64,000 bases of DNA from Candidatus Ozemibacter sibiricus (GTDB lineage Bacteria; Muiribacteriota; Ozemobacteria; Ozemobacterales; Ozemobacteraceae). The DNA lies in contig QOQW01000005.1 of assembly GCA_003327425.1 (NCBI GenBank), forward strand, positions 1 through 64,000, written 5' to 3'. The position numbers were made by a program, and so were the translations under genes. Of the stretch, positions 51,763 to 61,176 are shown piece by piece; the stretch's first letter is position 1; every line of letters begins with the position of its first letter. The notes beneath the pieces are model-generated. The model saw nothing but the letters and a program-made list of their open reading frames with translations. It searched no databases and had not been told where the DNA came from.

Positions 51763-53138
51763 GGGTCGCGAGGAGAGGCCAGGGGCGGGCCATCGAGGCG
51801 ATGGAAGACCGGCCAGTACAAGGTCAGATCGCGCAGCAGCGGGTCTTCGGTGGCGGCGTTGGTGAAATGGACGACCAGCCGGGGCTCGCCGCCGTCGAGC
51901 CGCCGGACGGCTTTGGCGGAATAGCAGAAGACCCCGTCGGGCCGATCGTGGTCGGTGCAGCGATGGATCACCCGCGTGCGCGCTCGGGCGAAATCAGGCG
52001 TGGGAGAGTCGCGCTGGACGATCTCGCGCGACAGCCCGCCGTCGCCGGAGGAAATCAGGCCGTAGCCCTGGGCGGTGCGGAACACCGTGAACTCGTTGGG
52101 CATCGGGGACAGCAGGGGGGAAGGCGCGTGCGGCGCTGGTTGCCAGCCGCGCGACCGCTGCCAGAATGTCCAGCGCGCGAAGGCGTCGGGCGATCCGTCG
52201 GTGCGGGCGAGCACGAGGGACTTGCGGCCATCGGCCCGCTGGTGGACCCCGTAGATCAGGATGTGGTCGCCGTCGGCCAGCAGGCTGCCTCCCCAGAGCA
52301 CGGATTCCAGCGCGGTGCGCTGCTTCCCGGACCCCTGGCGGGGATGGGCGAAGCGCGCCCAGGGCACCGCCACCCGTCGCCAGGTCCACTCCTCGACGGG
52401 GCGGTCGGGGGTATCGACGATGTACAGGTGATTGCCGGCCTCCTGGAACCCGAAGGGGCCGTCGGCGACCTTGCGGATTTCGACGGCGAAGAGATACAGG
52501 CGGCCGGCCTGCCAGATGCCATCGAGGGGCCACACGAACGTGTCGGAGGCCGGCGGCGCGAGGAACGGCAGTCGTTGCCGCACGAAGCGCAGGGGCGTGT
52601 CGGCGGCCAGGTCGCCGTCGGCCCAGGCAGCGGTGTTGTTGATGAAGGCGGCGCGCCGTCGGTCCCGCGAGGCTCCGGCGCCGACGAAGGTGTCGCCGAA
52701 CAGGACCAGCAGGCGGCGGCCCGGCACGGGCACGGTGTAACAGCCGTCGCCGCCGAGAAAGAATGGCAAGGCCCGGATCCGTGCATTCAGCGCGGTGTCG
52801 GGCCACAGCTTGCCGGCCGGGGGCGCGGCCCCGCTGGCCACCGGCGCCGACCAGCCGACCAGCGCCAGCAGGACCAGCCACCACGGCCTCGCTCGCCACC
52901 AGAAACCGGTGGTGGCCAGGCGAGCGGAACGGTGCCCCCGATCGGCGCCGAGGCGAGTCACGGGTTCCGCCTCTTCCCCCCGCCAGGGCCGAAGACCATG
53001 GCCCCCTGATCTGGTGAAAGCTGCCCCAGAGGTTCTCCCGCCGGCTGGCGGGCAACGGTGGACCAAGTCCGTGGGGGCACGATCGCTGGCGGCTATGGCT
53101 GGGCGGGCCACCCTGCTGGCGCGGCAAGGATGCATCAT
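51759..53138 (-). CDS. Exported DUF4185-like beta-propeller protein
   Basis: About 459 residues from ATG 53138, which overlaps the DsbD stop (ATGA). A hydrophobic export signal lies at residues about 85-103 (WWLVLLALVGWSAPVASG), so a later start, GTG 52961, giving a normal n-region is also plausible. The mature part has LLVLFGDTFVG, the hallmark of DUF4185-type five-bladed propellers, plus WPLDGIWQAGRLYLFAVEI, ESVLWGGSLLADGDHILIYG and LVLARTDGSPDAFARW. Function is unknown; related folds occur in glycan-active proteins. Its neighbours are an STN-domain protein and a disulfide-transfer protein. Confidence 0.6.
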   Translation of the reverse strand: MMHPCRASRVARPAIAASDRAPTDLVHRCPPAGGRTSGAAFTRSGGHGLRPWRGEEAEPVTRLGADRGHRSARLATTGFWWRARPWWLVLLALVGWSAPVASGAAPPAGKLWPDTALNARIRALPFFLGGDGCYTVPVPGRRLLVLFGDTFVGAGASRDRRRAAFINNTAAWADGDLAADTPLRFVRQRLPFLAPPASDTFVWPLDGIWQAGRLYLFAVEIRKVADGPFGFQEAGNHLYIVDTPDRPVEEWTWRRVAVPWARFAHPRQGSGKQRTALESVLWGGSLLADGDHILIYGVHQRADGRKSLVLARTDGSPDAFARWTFWQRSRGWQPAPHAPSPLLSPMPNEFTVFRTAQGYGLISSGDGGLSREIVQRDSPTPDFARARTRVIHRCTDHDRPDGVFCYSAKAVRRLDGGEPRLVVHFTNAATEDPLLRDLTLYWPVFHRLDGPPLASPRDP

Positions 53139-55426
53139 GGCCGGTCGCGCAGCCCCTGGCGCAGTCGCTGGGCCAGGTCGTCGACCCCGATGTCGCCGAC
53201 CACCCGGAGCTCGGCCCGCTCACGGCCGCTCGGGTCCAGAATGACCAGGGTCGGCAGGCCGACCACGCCGAACCGCTCCAGCACGGCCTTGACCGGCGGG
53301 GGCGAGGTGGTGGCGTCGATCTTGACCAGCACGTATTTCTGCAGCACCGCCGCCACGGTGGGGTGGGGGAAGACGTTGCGCTCCAGCTCTTTGCAGATGG
53401 TGCACCAGTCGGCCCGGAAGTCGATGAAGACGGGTTTGTTCTCGCGGGCGGCCTGCGCAAGGCCATCTTCGAGCCGATCATGCCAGAGGGGAAGTCCCGC
53501 CCCGCCAGCGGGCGGGGCCGCCGCGGTCGGCCCGGTCGGCAGGCAGAGGCCGCCCCACTGCCCGGCGGCGCTGATGGCGAAGGCGCACGCCACCGCCAGC
53601 GCCACCACGCCCAGGCAGCGGGCCACCCGCTCGCTCAGGGCGTTCTCGGCCGAGACGGGGCCGAACACCCCCAGAAAGCCGGCGAAGGCGGCCAGCAGTC
53701 CGGCGGTCAGCAGCGCGGCCCACGGCGTGCCGATGAAGGGATGGGCGAAGTAGAAGGCCGCGCCCAGCAGCAGGAAGCCGTAGAATTCCTTGACCTTGAC
53801 CATCCAGTCGCCGGCCTTGGGCAACGCATTCAGCGAGCCCGAGAAGGCGCCGATGACCACCAGGATCAGCCCCATGCCCCAGGCGAAGGCGAGCAGCATG
53901 GTGAACCCGAGCATCACGCTGCCGCTGGCGGCGATGAAGGCGAGAATGCCGGCCAGCGGGGCGGCCACGCAGGGCGAGGCCATCAGTCCCGACACCATGC
54001 CCAGCACGAACACCCCGCCCCAGCCGGTGTGCTTGAGCCCCGCCACTTTCTGCCGGAGGGTGTCCGGCACCTGCAGCATGAACAGATCGAACATCGACAA
54101 GGCCAGCACCACGAAGATGGCGGCCATCACCAACTGGAAGGTCGCGCCTTGCAATATTCCCCGCACCTGGGCCCCGAACAGGGCTACGATCAGGCCCAGC
54201 AGCGCGTAGGTCAGCGACAACCCCGCCACATAGGTGACCGACAGGCTCAATCCTCGTCCGAACGAGGTGTTTTCCTGGCGGCCGCCGATGATCGACAAGG
54301 TGATGGGGATCATCGGGTAGACGCAGGGCGTCAGACTGACCAGGAAGCCGCCGACGAAGGCCACGAGCAGCGCCCACAGCAAGCCCTGTTCGCGCAGGGT
54401 GCGTCCGAAATCGTAGGTGCCGCCAGGCACGGCGACCTGTCCGACCATGGCGTCGCCCGGTTCCGGCGCGGCCGGTCTGCCGCTGGCGTCGGCCGGGGCC
54501 AGGCTGGGGACCGGCCCGGCGGTCGACCCTCCCCTCGTGACGGCGGGAGAACCGCTCGGCTCGTTCGAGGGCCGCTCTGGCGAGGCGGGCCCTGGTCCTG
54601 CCCCGGTCGTTTTCGCGTCATCGGCGGCGGCGGGCTGGGTTGATGCTGCTGTTCCGGGGCTGCCTTCGGTTGGAGCGGGGGCCGGCGGCTCGGCCGGCAG
54701 CCTCGGCCCGGCCGGCGTCGGGGCGCCCGGCACCGCCAGCGTGAGCGCTGTCTCTTCGGGCATGAAGCAGGTGATCGACGAACAGCCATGGTAGCCGACG
54801 ACCAACGGCACGGCCGCCTGCTCGCCGATCTCGCTCACCGACAGGCCGATCTCGTGGCGGCCGGTATCGAAGACATCGATCTCCTTGCCTTCGAAGGGGT
54901 CGAGCTTGCGCTGGATGGGAGGCCAGGTGACGGCCAGCTTGCCGACTTTGGCCTGGACTTCGGTTCGCTCGCGGTAGAGGTGGTGGTCAGGGGCGACGGT
55001 GATGGTCAGGGTGGCCAGCACGCGGTCGCCGTCGGGCCGGATGGCCGGGCTCAGCGTGAAGGTGAAGGGCTCGGCCGCTGTTCCGGCCATTCCGGCGAAC
55101 AGGCCAGCGGGTGGTTTGAGCTGGCCCTCGGCCGGCGGCCGGCCTGTCACCAACGCCAGACAGGCCAGGACAACCAGGGCGAGCAGGGCGCGCCCGGCCC
55201 GGCGCTTCTGGGGCGAACTGGCAAGCAGGCCGTCAGCAGCGTCGATGGAAGTCGGATAGGTCGATCCGGCGCGATGGGGAGGCTGGCAGGCGTCTTCCGA
55301 AGCATGGGTTGAGAAAGGCTGGGGGCGGTCGTTTCGAGATAGAGCCGAGGCATGACCGGCGGTTCGCCCGTCCCGAGACGGGGCGAAACGCGCGGGGCCT
55401 GGGCATGATGACGGCGACGAGGGCAT
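53135..55426 (-). CDS. dsbD: Thiol:disulfide interchange protein DsbD
   Basis: Inner-membrane reductant shuttle of 763 residues. An 80-residue hydrophilic lead precedes the signal (ALLALVVLACLALVTG). Then follow the DsbD alpha immunoglobulin-like domain with the CSSITC cysteine pair, a Pro/Ala linker, and the eight-helix beta domain with SLTPCVYPM and SPCVAAPLAG. The thioredoxin-like gamma domain has CTIC (Cys675/Cys678) in ADWCTICKELE. Electrons from cytoplasmic thioredoxin are passed to periplasmic partners, for example in cytochrome c maturation. The start at 55426 has GGAGGA four bases upstream. All three cysteine pairs are present. Confidence 0.92.
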   Translation of the reverse strand: MPSSPSSCPGPARFAPSRDGRTAGHASALSRNDRPQPFSTHASEDACQPPHRAGSTYPTSIDAADGLLASSPQKRRAGRALLALVVLACLALVTGRPPAEGQLKPPAGLFAGMAGTAAEPFTFTLSPAIRPDGDRVLATLTITVAPDHHLYRERTEVQAKVGKLAVTWPPIQRKLDPFEGKEIDVFDTGRHEIGLSVSEIGEQAAVPLVVGYHGCSSITCFMPEETALTLAVPGAPTPAGPRLPAEPPAPAPTEGSPGTAASTQPAAADDAKTTGAGPGPASPERPSNEPSGSPAVTRGGSTAGPVPSLAPADASGRPAAPEPGDAMVGQVAVPGGTYDFGRTLREQGLLWALLVAFVGGFLVSLTPCVYPMIPITLSIIGGRQENTSFGRGLSLSVTYVAGLSLTYALLGLIVALFGAQVRGILQGATFQLVMAAIFVVLALSMFDLFMLQVPDTLRQKVAGLKHTGWGGVFVLGMVSGLMASPCVAAPLAGILAFIAASGSVMLGFTMLLAFAWGMGLILVVIGAFSGSLNALPKAGDWMVKVKEFYGFLLLGAAFYFAHPFIGTPWAALLTAGLLAAFAGFLGVFGPVSAENALSERVARCLGVVALAVACAFAISAAGQWGGLCLPTGPTAAAPPAGGAGLPLWHDRLEDGLAQAARENKPVFIDFRADWCTICKELERNVFPHPTVAAVLQKYVLVKIDATTSPPPVKAVLERFGVVGLPTLVILDPSGRERAELRVVGDIGVDDLAQRLRQGLRDRP

Positions 55427-55950
55427 GGCTTCCTCCAGGAAACAAGGATCGGGCGCCGATGCCGGGCGCCATTGGTCGATCGGAGCGATCGGCCGTGCGG
55501 TCTCGCAGGCGGCTGCACCGGCGGCGGTTCGGCCATGATGATACGTGGTTTCCCCCCGGGCGGCAATAGGACCTGGGGGAGGGCGAACGTCAGCCGCTTG
55601 CGGAGCGTTCCGTGCAGCAGGAAACCTCCCTCTCCCTCAGCTTGCTGCCAGGGGTGCGGCCTCCTGGACTCCTTGTCGCCGCCGGCCGATCGGATCGAGC
55701 TTGGAAGGTGGTCCATCGGCTTCGCCCGGAGCCCGAGCGAGGCGCCATGCCTGCCAAGGCTGGTCGCGGTGCCGTGAGCCGCTGAGGGCGGCCGCGAGCG
55801 GCCCCGCGGGGCCTCCTTCCGGCGGCCTTTTCCCTCGTTCGACCAGACCTGCCCGTCCTTGGTGGTCAGGTCTGGTCGCGTTTTTCCGACATGTTTCGGG
55901 ACGCGTCGCTGAGGGAGGGCTTCCCCGTGGTGCCGACCTTGTGCTCTGCC
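55427..55950. other. Gene-free gap between dsbD and the HMA gene
   Basis: About 520 bases. I find no gene with a recognisable product on either strand; open frames are of the kind expected by chance at this GC. The only strong element is a plus-strand terminator at 55840-55885, although no plus-strand gene precedes it, so a small RNA in 55500-55885 is possible. Confidence 0.45.
55840..55885 (+). terminator. Rho-independent terminator with a perfect 12-bp stem
   Basis: CGACCAGACCTG (55840-55851) pairs perfectly with CAGGTCTGGTCG (55867-55878), with a 15-base loop, followed by CG and five T. The T-run lies on the plus-strand side only. Genes on both sides are minus-strand, so it ends an unrecognised plus-strand transcript or is a chance or relict structure. 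Confidence 0.7.
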
Positions 55951-56154
55951 TCAGCCGCGGGCCGGGAACCCAGCCGCCTGCAGGGCCTGGCGGGCGGCGT
56001 CGACGGCGGCTTGATGGTCGGCGGTGAAGGCGACCGACTTGCTGTTCAGATCGACCGTCACATCGGACAGGCCGTCTACCAGCAGCAGCGCTTGCGCGAT
56101 CGTCTCGACGCAGCCGTCGCATTTCATCTTGTCGATGGTCCACTGGATCTTCAT
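55951..56154 (-). CDS. Heavy-metal-associated (HMA/CopZ-like) protein
   Basis: A 67-residue single-domain metallochaperone. The metal site is MKCDGC (Cys12 and Cys15), within the ferredoxin-like HMA fold that continues VETIAQALLLVDGLSDVTVD and ends HQAAVDAARQALQAAGF. It likely binds copper(I) or another soft metal in the cytoplasm. ATG 56154 is chosen because AAGGAG lies nine bases upstream; an earlier ATG at 56187 would add an unconserved extension. No metal ATPase is in the window. Confidence 0.88.
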   Translation of the reverse strand: MKIQWTIDKMKCDGCVETIAQALLLVDGLSDVTVDLNSKSVAFTADHQAAVDAARQALQAAGFPARG

Positions 56155-56218
56155 GGGCGATGGCTCCTTGCGGGTGCGGGCGGGCACGGCGGGCGCCAGA
56201 CGGTGGGCGCCGGGGCCG

Positions 56219-57085
56219 TCAATCCCCCCATTTCATCTTCTGCCGCAGCACCTGGAAGAAGTTGCGCGGCCGGAAGACGACGATGCGGGCCAGCTCCTGG
56301 GCCCGCGCGATCTCGATCTGGTCGCCGTCGAGCAGCTGGAACCCATGCTGCCCGTCGAGGACGAGGTTGACCTCGGAATGCGTGCAGGACAGCGCGGCGA
56401 CGATCGACTCCTGGTCGGAGGTGATGACCGGGCGCGTGCTGAGCGTATGCGAGTTGAGGGGCGTGACGAGCAGGGCGTTGACCCAGGGCGGCACGATCGG
56501 CCCGCCGGCCGACAGGGAGTAGGCCGTCGACCCGGTCGGGGTCGAGAAGATGACCCCGTCGCCGTGGCAGGTCATGATGTGGGTGCCGCTGATCGAGATC
56601 TCCAGGTCGATGACGCGCAGGATCGGTCCTTTGGTGATGACGGCATCGTTCAGGGCGATGCCTCGGAAGATCGGCTTGCCGCGGCGCCGCACCACCGCCT
56701 GCAACATCATGCGGTTCTCGATGCGGAACTGGCCCGCCCGCAGCCGGCGCAGGATCGACAGCGCCTTGCTGGCGTCCCCCAGGGTCAGGAAGCCCAGGTG
56801 GCCGAGGTTGATGCCGGCGATGGGGATGCCTTCCCCGGCGAACGAGCGCACGCAATCGAGGATGCTGCCGTCGCCGCCCAGCACTACGATGAGGTCGACA
56901 TACTGGCCCATTTCGCTGCGCCACACGCCGCGATCGGGCTGACCGACCGACGGGGCCACCTCGCGGTCGAGCAGGATCTCGAGGTCGTGTTCGTCGGCCC
57001 AGCGCAGGATCTTGCGCAGCAGCGGCGGCACCGCGGGGCGATTGGGGTGGCAGAGCAGGCCGAGGCGATGGACGGGGCGTTTCAT
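56219..57085 (-). CDS. nadK: NAD kinase
   Basis: A 288-residue enzyme that phosphorylates NAD to NADP in the cytosol. The GGDG motif is at residues 70-73 (Asp72 catalytic), followed by GINLGHLGFLT, the NDAVITKG segment and the family signature STPTGSTAYSLSAGGPIV. Near the C-terminus VLDGQHGFQL completes the substrate pocket. Length and motifs are normal. The gene lies 12 bases downstream of a TPR protein gene and is probably in its transcript. Confidence 0.94.
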   Translation of the reverse strand: MKRPVHRLGLLCHPNRPAVPPLLRKILRWADEHDLEILLDREVAPSVGQPDRGVWRSEMGQYVDLIVVLGGDGSILDCVRSFAGEGIPIAGINLGHLGFLTLGDASKALSILRRLRAGQFRIENRMMLQAVVRRRGKPIFRGIALNDAVITKGPILRVIDLEISISGTHIMTCHGDGVIFSTPTGSTAYSLSAGGPIVPPWVNALLVTPLNSHTLSTRPVITSDQESIVAALSCTHSEVNLVLDGQHGFQLLDGDQIEIARAQELARIVVFRPRNFFQVLRQKMKWGD

Positions 57086-57097
57086 GGGTCAGCCGAC

Positions 57098-58552
57098 TCA
57101 GTCAGGGGGGAAGACCTGGTAGTAGTTGCGCCCCGACCGGATGGCCTTGGCCACGCTGCGGGCCGCCAGCCCGTAGACGGTGCCGGCTTGCCCGGTGGCC
57201 ACCCCATCGAGCAGCTCGAGGGCGGCCTCTTTGTGCCCCACTTTGAACAGCAGGTTGGCCAGCAGCAGCTTGGCGTCGAGGTTGCCAGGGTCGCACTGCA
57301 GGCTGCGCCGGATCGCCTCGAGGGCGGCCCGGTCGTCGCCCAGCCGGAACAGGGTTTCCCCGCGCTGGAAATGCGCTTCCGACCATTGCGGGTAGAGCGC
57401 GCAGACCTGCTCGAAGGCTTGCAGGGCGGCCGTGTAGTTGCGGCTGATCTTGTTCTGCAGGCCGCGGTTGAAATCGGCGAAAACGGTGGTGACCTCGGCT
57501 TCGACGGTGGCGAAATCGCCGTGCTTGCTGCAGGTCGGACCGCCAGCCCAGCCATACTCGCCGCCTTCGGGACAGACCGGCCGGGCGCTCAGCCGGCCGC
57601 TCTCGACCAGCGCCTGCAGGTCGAACGCGGCTTTCTTGCTGGCATCGGCGGCAGCTTGCGCTTCCTGGGCGCGTTTGATCGCCGCCATCTGGTAGCAGCA
57701 CCGTTGTTTCTGTTTCATCCGCTCGAAGTAGCTGGCTTCGAGGAGGCGGGTGGGCGAGGCCGGCCGGGCGGTGTCGACCGGCGCCACCGGGCTGTCGCGC
57801 TTCGCGGGCGGGGGCGGCAGCGACGAGGTGACGGGCGCGAAGCGGGGTTTCAGCGGGCGTTCGAGGTCGCGCAGGGATTGGGTGATGTACTCGTCGCCAG
57901 GGTACAAGCGCGCCAGGCGGCGGAACTCGGCGATCGCTTCGGCGGTGCGGCCCTGGCGGGCCCAGACGGCGGCGCGCAAGCTGAGCAGGCGCAGGTGGTT
58001 GGGGTCGAGGCGCAGGCCGATGGCGATCTGCCGCAGGGCCTCGGCATGGTTGTTCTTGCGGGCGGCGGCCAGGCCGAGCAGGTAGTAGGTATCGGCGCGA
58101 GGTCGGTTCTGGGGCCCGGTCAGGATGTCGCGCACCGACGTCTGCGGCGCGGCGATCGAGGAAAAGGTCTCCTGCGCGTCGAGCGGGCCGGCCAGTGCCA
58201 TCATCCACAGGCCCGCCAGGCCGAGAACGAAGAGCCGAGCCGGCTGGCGGCCGGGGCTGTCGCGGCGAGCGGCGGGCATCATGGGGCGGCTGCTGCCGTG
58301 GCCCGTCTCGTGGCGGGTTCCATGTCTCGACCCATGCCTCGTCCCATGTTTCGTCCCTTGGCTTGTCCCATGCATCGGTGCCTGGCTCGCCCTGAGACGC
58401 GCGGTCGCGCCCGCCAGAGAGCCTGCGGTCGCGCTCGTCGTGGGGCTCGCCGTGGCGCCCGCGGCGGGGGCGATTCCAGGAAGCGCCGGGGCGGCCGCCC
58501 CGCTGTCGGCGGGAGCGGCCGGCGAGCGCTGCTGCCGTCGCCTTTCGCTCAT
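57098..58552 (-). CDS. TPR protein with repetitive N-terminus and membrane anchor
   Basis: A 484-residue protein of unknown function. The first 100 residues are low-complexity and include five tandem four-residue units of the form GT(K/R)H. A hydrophobic segment (about residues 106-124, LFVLGLAGLWMMALAG) is followed by an alanine-rich cleavage-like site (LDAQ). TPR units follow (TYYLLGLAAARKNNHAEALR; AVWARQGRTAEAIAEFRRLA; HFQRGETLFRLGDDRAALEA). ATG 58552 overlaps the upstream stop by 4 bases. The region between the TPR groups has a cysteine-bearing segment (KQRCCYQMAA and GGPTCSKHGD). Likely an envelope-facing scaffold. Confidence 0.72.
   Translation of the reverse strand: MSERRRQQRSPAAPADSGAAAPALPGIAPAAGATASPTTSATAGSLAGATARLRASQAPMHGTSQGTKHGTRHGSRHGTRHETGHGSSRPMMPAARRDSPGRQPARLFVLGLAGLWMMALAGPLDAQETFSSIAAPQTSVRDILTGPQNRPRADTYYLLGLAAARKNNHAEALRQIAIGLRLDPNHLRLLSLRAAVWARQGRTAEAIAEFRRLARLYPGDEYITQSLRDLERPLKPRFAPVTSSLPPPPAKRDSPVAPVDTARPASPTRLLEASYFERMKQKQRCCYQMAAIKRAQEAQAAADASKKAAFDLQALVESGRLSARPVCPEGGEYGWAGGPTCSKHGDFATVEAEVTTVFADFNRGLQNKISRNYTAALQAFEQVCALYPQWSEAHFQRGETLFRLGDDRAALEAIRRSLQCDPGNLDAKLLLANLLFKVGHKEAALELLDGVATGQAGTVYGLAARSVAKAIRSGRNYYQVFPPD
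58321..58380. repeat. Imperfect 12-bp tandem repeat, five units
   Basis: Units begin at 58321, 58333, 58345, 58357 and 58369 with the pattern CATGtctCGaCC; four start with CATG. On the minus strand they encode a repeated G-T-K/R-H motif in the TPR protein. Because the period is a multiple of three, changes in copy number would keep the frame. Confidence 0.8.
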
Positions 58553-61173
58553 GCGGCTTTGCTCAAGCGGCGGCGCATCAATTCGGCCCAGCTGATCATC
58601 TCGGGGTCGCGGGCGTGGCTGGCGACGAAGGTGAACTCCTTCAGCGCCCGGGGGGCAAGTCCTTTGGCGAAATAGATCTTGCCGAGCAGGAAGTGCACGC
58701 GGGGGTCGTCGGGCGCGACTTTCTGCGCCACCACCGCATGCTTGAGGGCTTCGTTGACGAAGCCGAGGTTGAGGTTGGCCTTGATCAGCTCGAGGCGCGC
58801 CTCGAGGTGGTCGGGCTCGAGCTTGAGGATTTCGCGATAGCACCGGATGGCGATCTTCAGCTTGCCACGCCGTTTCAGCAGACGGGCATAGGCGAGCAGT
58901 CCGGCCACCGAGTCGGGTTTCAACGCGAGCAGGCGCTGGTAGGCCATCAGAGCGTCATCGAACCGCTCGAGCCGTTCATAGGCCTGCCCCATCTCGAGGT
59001 AGAGCGGCAATTGGTTCATGTCGGTGGCCAGAGCCGCGGTCGCCGCCTTGATCGTCTTCTCGCAAGCGGCTTCGATCTTCTTGCGCACGGCTTTCAAATT
59101 GTTCTGGATCTGCGGGTCGGAGTAATCGAAACTGGCGGCCTTACGGAACGCCCCCAGCGCTTCTTCATACTGCTGCCGGTTGCTGTAGAGGACGCCGATC
59201 GAGTTCCACAGGCCGGCCTGGTCGGTGACGTTCGGCGAGGCCTTGATGAAGGCGGCGATCGCCTCCTCCTCGAGGCCGTTGGCCTGGTAGACCTTGCCCA
59301 GTTCGAGCCAGGCCTCCCAGCGGTCGGGGGCTTTGGCGGTCAGCCGTTCGAGGGTCTGCATGCCTTCGGCGGTCTGTCCGGTCGCCAGTTGGGCCATGGC
59401 CAGGTAGTAGAGGCCGTCGGGGTGGTCGGGGGTCAGCCGCAGCACCTCTTCCGCCAGCGGGCGCAGCTCGGCGCGCTGTCCGAGCTTGAACTGCGCGCTG
59501 GCCAGGGCCATCATCGTGCGAGGTTCGGGGTTGAACTGGTTGGCCAGCGCTTCCTGATACAGGTCGCGGGCGCGGGCCGGATCGCCTTTCTTCAGCATCA
59601 CATCGCCCAGTTTCTCGAGGACGAAGGGGTCGTTCGGTTTGAGGCTCAGAGCCTGGGAATACTCGTAGACGGCCTGGTCGAATTGCTTGAGCAGCTCATG
59701 GATCTGCCCCAGCTGGCTGTGCCCGTACGAGTCGCTCGGATGCAGCAGGCAGGCCCGTTTCAGCTCCATCTGGGCCAGAGAAAGCTCGCCGGCCTCTTTG
59801 TAGACCATGCCGAGCTGATAGTGCGCGTAGGGGTCATCGGGCGAGAGCTGGATGCACATCTGCAGGGCCTCGCGGGCGGCGGTCAGGTTGCGGCTGGCCC
59901 GTTCGAGGGTGCCCAGCTGGTAGTGGGCCTTGGCCAGGAACCGATTGATCGACAGGGCCGTCTGGAAGGCGGCGCGGGCATCATCGAGCCGGCCGGCCTT
60001 GCGCAGCAGGGTGCCGTGGTAGAGGTAGATCTCAGCCACCTGCGGGTGGAAGGACACGCAGCGTTCCATGGTCGACAAGGCGCGGTCGATCTCGCCTCGC
60101 TCCTCGAACAGTTGAGCGAGCCTGACCAGCAGAGAGAAGTTCTCGGGCGACCGGGCGATCTTGGCTTGCAGGGTTTCGATCTCCTGGGCGACGCCGGCTT
60201 CGAGGAACTCGGCCAGGGTCTGGCACTGGCGCTTCTGGCGGTCAGTCTCGAGCAGATCGTCGAGCCAGGGGGCCATCTCGTCGCCCCCCCGCGGAGCTTC
60301 TTCGGCCGCCGCCGCAGGGGTCGGGGAAGGGGGCGGGGGGGCGGCCGTCGGTTCGCGCAGCGGCGCCTCGGTGGTGGTGGCGGTCGCGGGCAATGGGGGA
60401 AGCGAGCCATCACCGCCCTGGCCGAGGCCGGCCAGCGGGTTGTCGTCTTGAGAGGGAGAGGAGGCGCGTCGGGGGGCGCGCCGGCTTGCTTTTTTGCTGG
60501 CCGTGGCGCGGGAGGGGGCGGGGCGCGGGGCCGTCACGGCGCCCGAGACCATGCTGGCCACGAGCGGCTCGGCCGCGGGCGGCCGCGCCGGCGTCTTCGG
60601 CGGGGCGAGCAGCGCCGCCTCTTCTTCAGGAGTGGGGCCGGGCACGGCGGTGGCTTCCCGATCGGTCTCTTCGAAGGGGGTCTCCGCCGCCGACAGCGAC
60701 TGGCCGAGACCGGCCGGCAGGACTTCTTCGAGGTCGGAACTGGGCAGGCGCCGCCGGGGCGCTCCGGAATGGGCCAGCCACCAGCTGACCAGCTCGATGA
60801 TGCCCCACAGGGTGACCATGCCGCTGGCCAGCCCGGCCAGGATGCCGGCCAGGGGGTAGCCGGTCAGGGCCTGGCTCAGGTGCAGGAAGAAGAAGGCGAA
60901 GCCGCCCAGGGCCGCCTTCATCAAGGCAGCGGTGGGCGGGTGATCGGGGAGTTCGTCGCCCTGCCAGGCCAGCATCTCGGTGACCGGGTCGAGGGGCCGG
61001 GTCGTTCCCGATTTGGCTTCGGCCAGTCGTCGCCCGCAATGGGTGCAGGACAAGGCCGAGGCGAGATTCCGGGTGCCGCACTGCGGGCAGGCCAGGAACA
61101 GCAACCGGCCGCAGGCGGCGCATTCGGAGGAGACGTTGTCGTTGACGGCCCCGCATCCCTGACAGTTGATCAT
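58549..61173 (-). CDS. Double zinc-ribbon, membrane-anchored TPR protein
   Basis: An 874-residue protein. Eight cysteines in four CxxC pairs (4/7, 18/21, 29/32, 43/46) form two N-terminal zinc ribbons. Two transmembrane helices lie at about residues 88-128. A Pro/Ala-rich linker (about 140-310) leads to at least a dozen TPR units to the end (for example AEIYLYHGTLLRKAGRLDDA, DPYAHYQLGMVYKEAGELSL, DSVAGLLAYARLLKRRGKLK). Probably a scaffold with its ribbons in the cytoplasm; partners unknown. It overlaps the next TPR gene by ATGA. Confidence 0.8.
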   Translation of the reverse strand: MINCQGCGAVNDNVSSECAACGRLLFLACPQCGTRNLASALSCTHCGRRLAEAKSGTTRPLDPVTEMLAWQGDELPDHPPTAALMKAALGGFAFFFLHLSQALTGYPLAGILAGLASGMVTLWGIIELVSWWLAHSGAPRRRLPSSDLEEVLPAGLGQSLSAAETPFEETDREATAVPGPTPEEEAALLAPPKTPARPPAAEPLVASMVSGAVTAPRPAPSRATASKKASRRAPRRASSPSQDDNPLAGLGQGGDGSLPPLPATATTTEAPLREPTAAPPPPSPTPAAAAEEAPRGGDEMAPWLDDLLETDRQKRQCQTLAEFLEAGVAQEIETLQAKIARSPENFSLLVRLAQLFEERGEIDRALSTMERCVSFHPQVAEIYLYHGTLLRKAGRLDDARAAFQTALSINRFLAKAHYQLGTLERASRNLTAAREALQMCIQLSPDDPYAHYQLGMVYKEAGELSLAQMELKRACLLHPSDSYGHSQLGQIHELLKQFDQAVYEYSQALSLKPNDPFVLEKLGDVMLKKGDPARARDLYQEALANQFNPEPRTMMALASAQFKLGQRAELRPLAEEVLRLTPDHPDGLYYLAMAQLATGQTAEGMQTLERLTAKAPDRWEAWLELGKVYQANGLEEEAIAAFIKASPNVTDQAGLWNSIGVLYSNRQQYEEALGAFRKAASFDYSDPQIQNNLKAVRKKIEAACEKTIKAATAALATDMNQLPLYLEMGQAYERLERFDDALMAYQRLLALKPDSVAGLLAYARLLKRRGKLKIAIRCYREILKLEPDHLEARLELIKANLNLGFVNEALKHAVVAQKVAPDDPRVHFLLGKIYFAKGLAPRALKEFTFVASHARDPEMISWAELMRRRLSKAA

Positions 61174-61176
61174 GGC

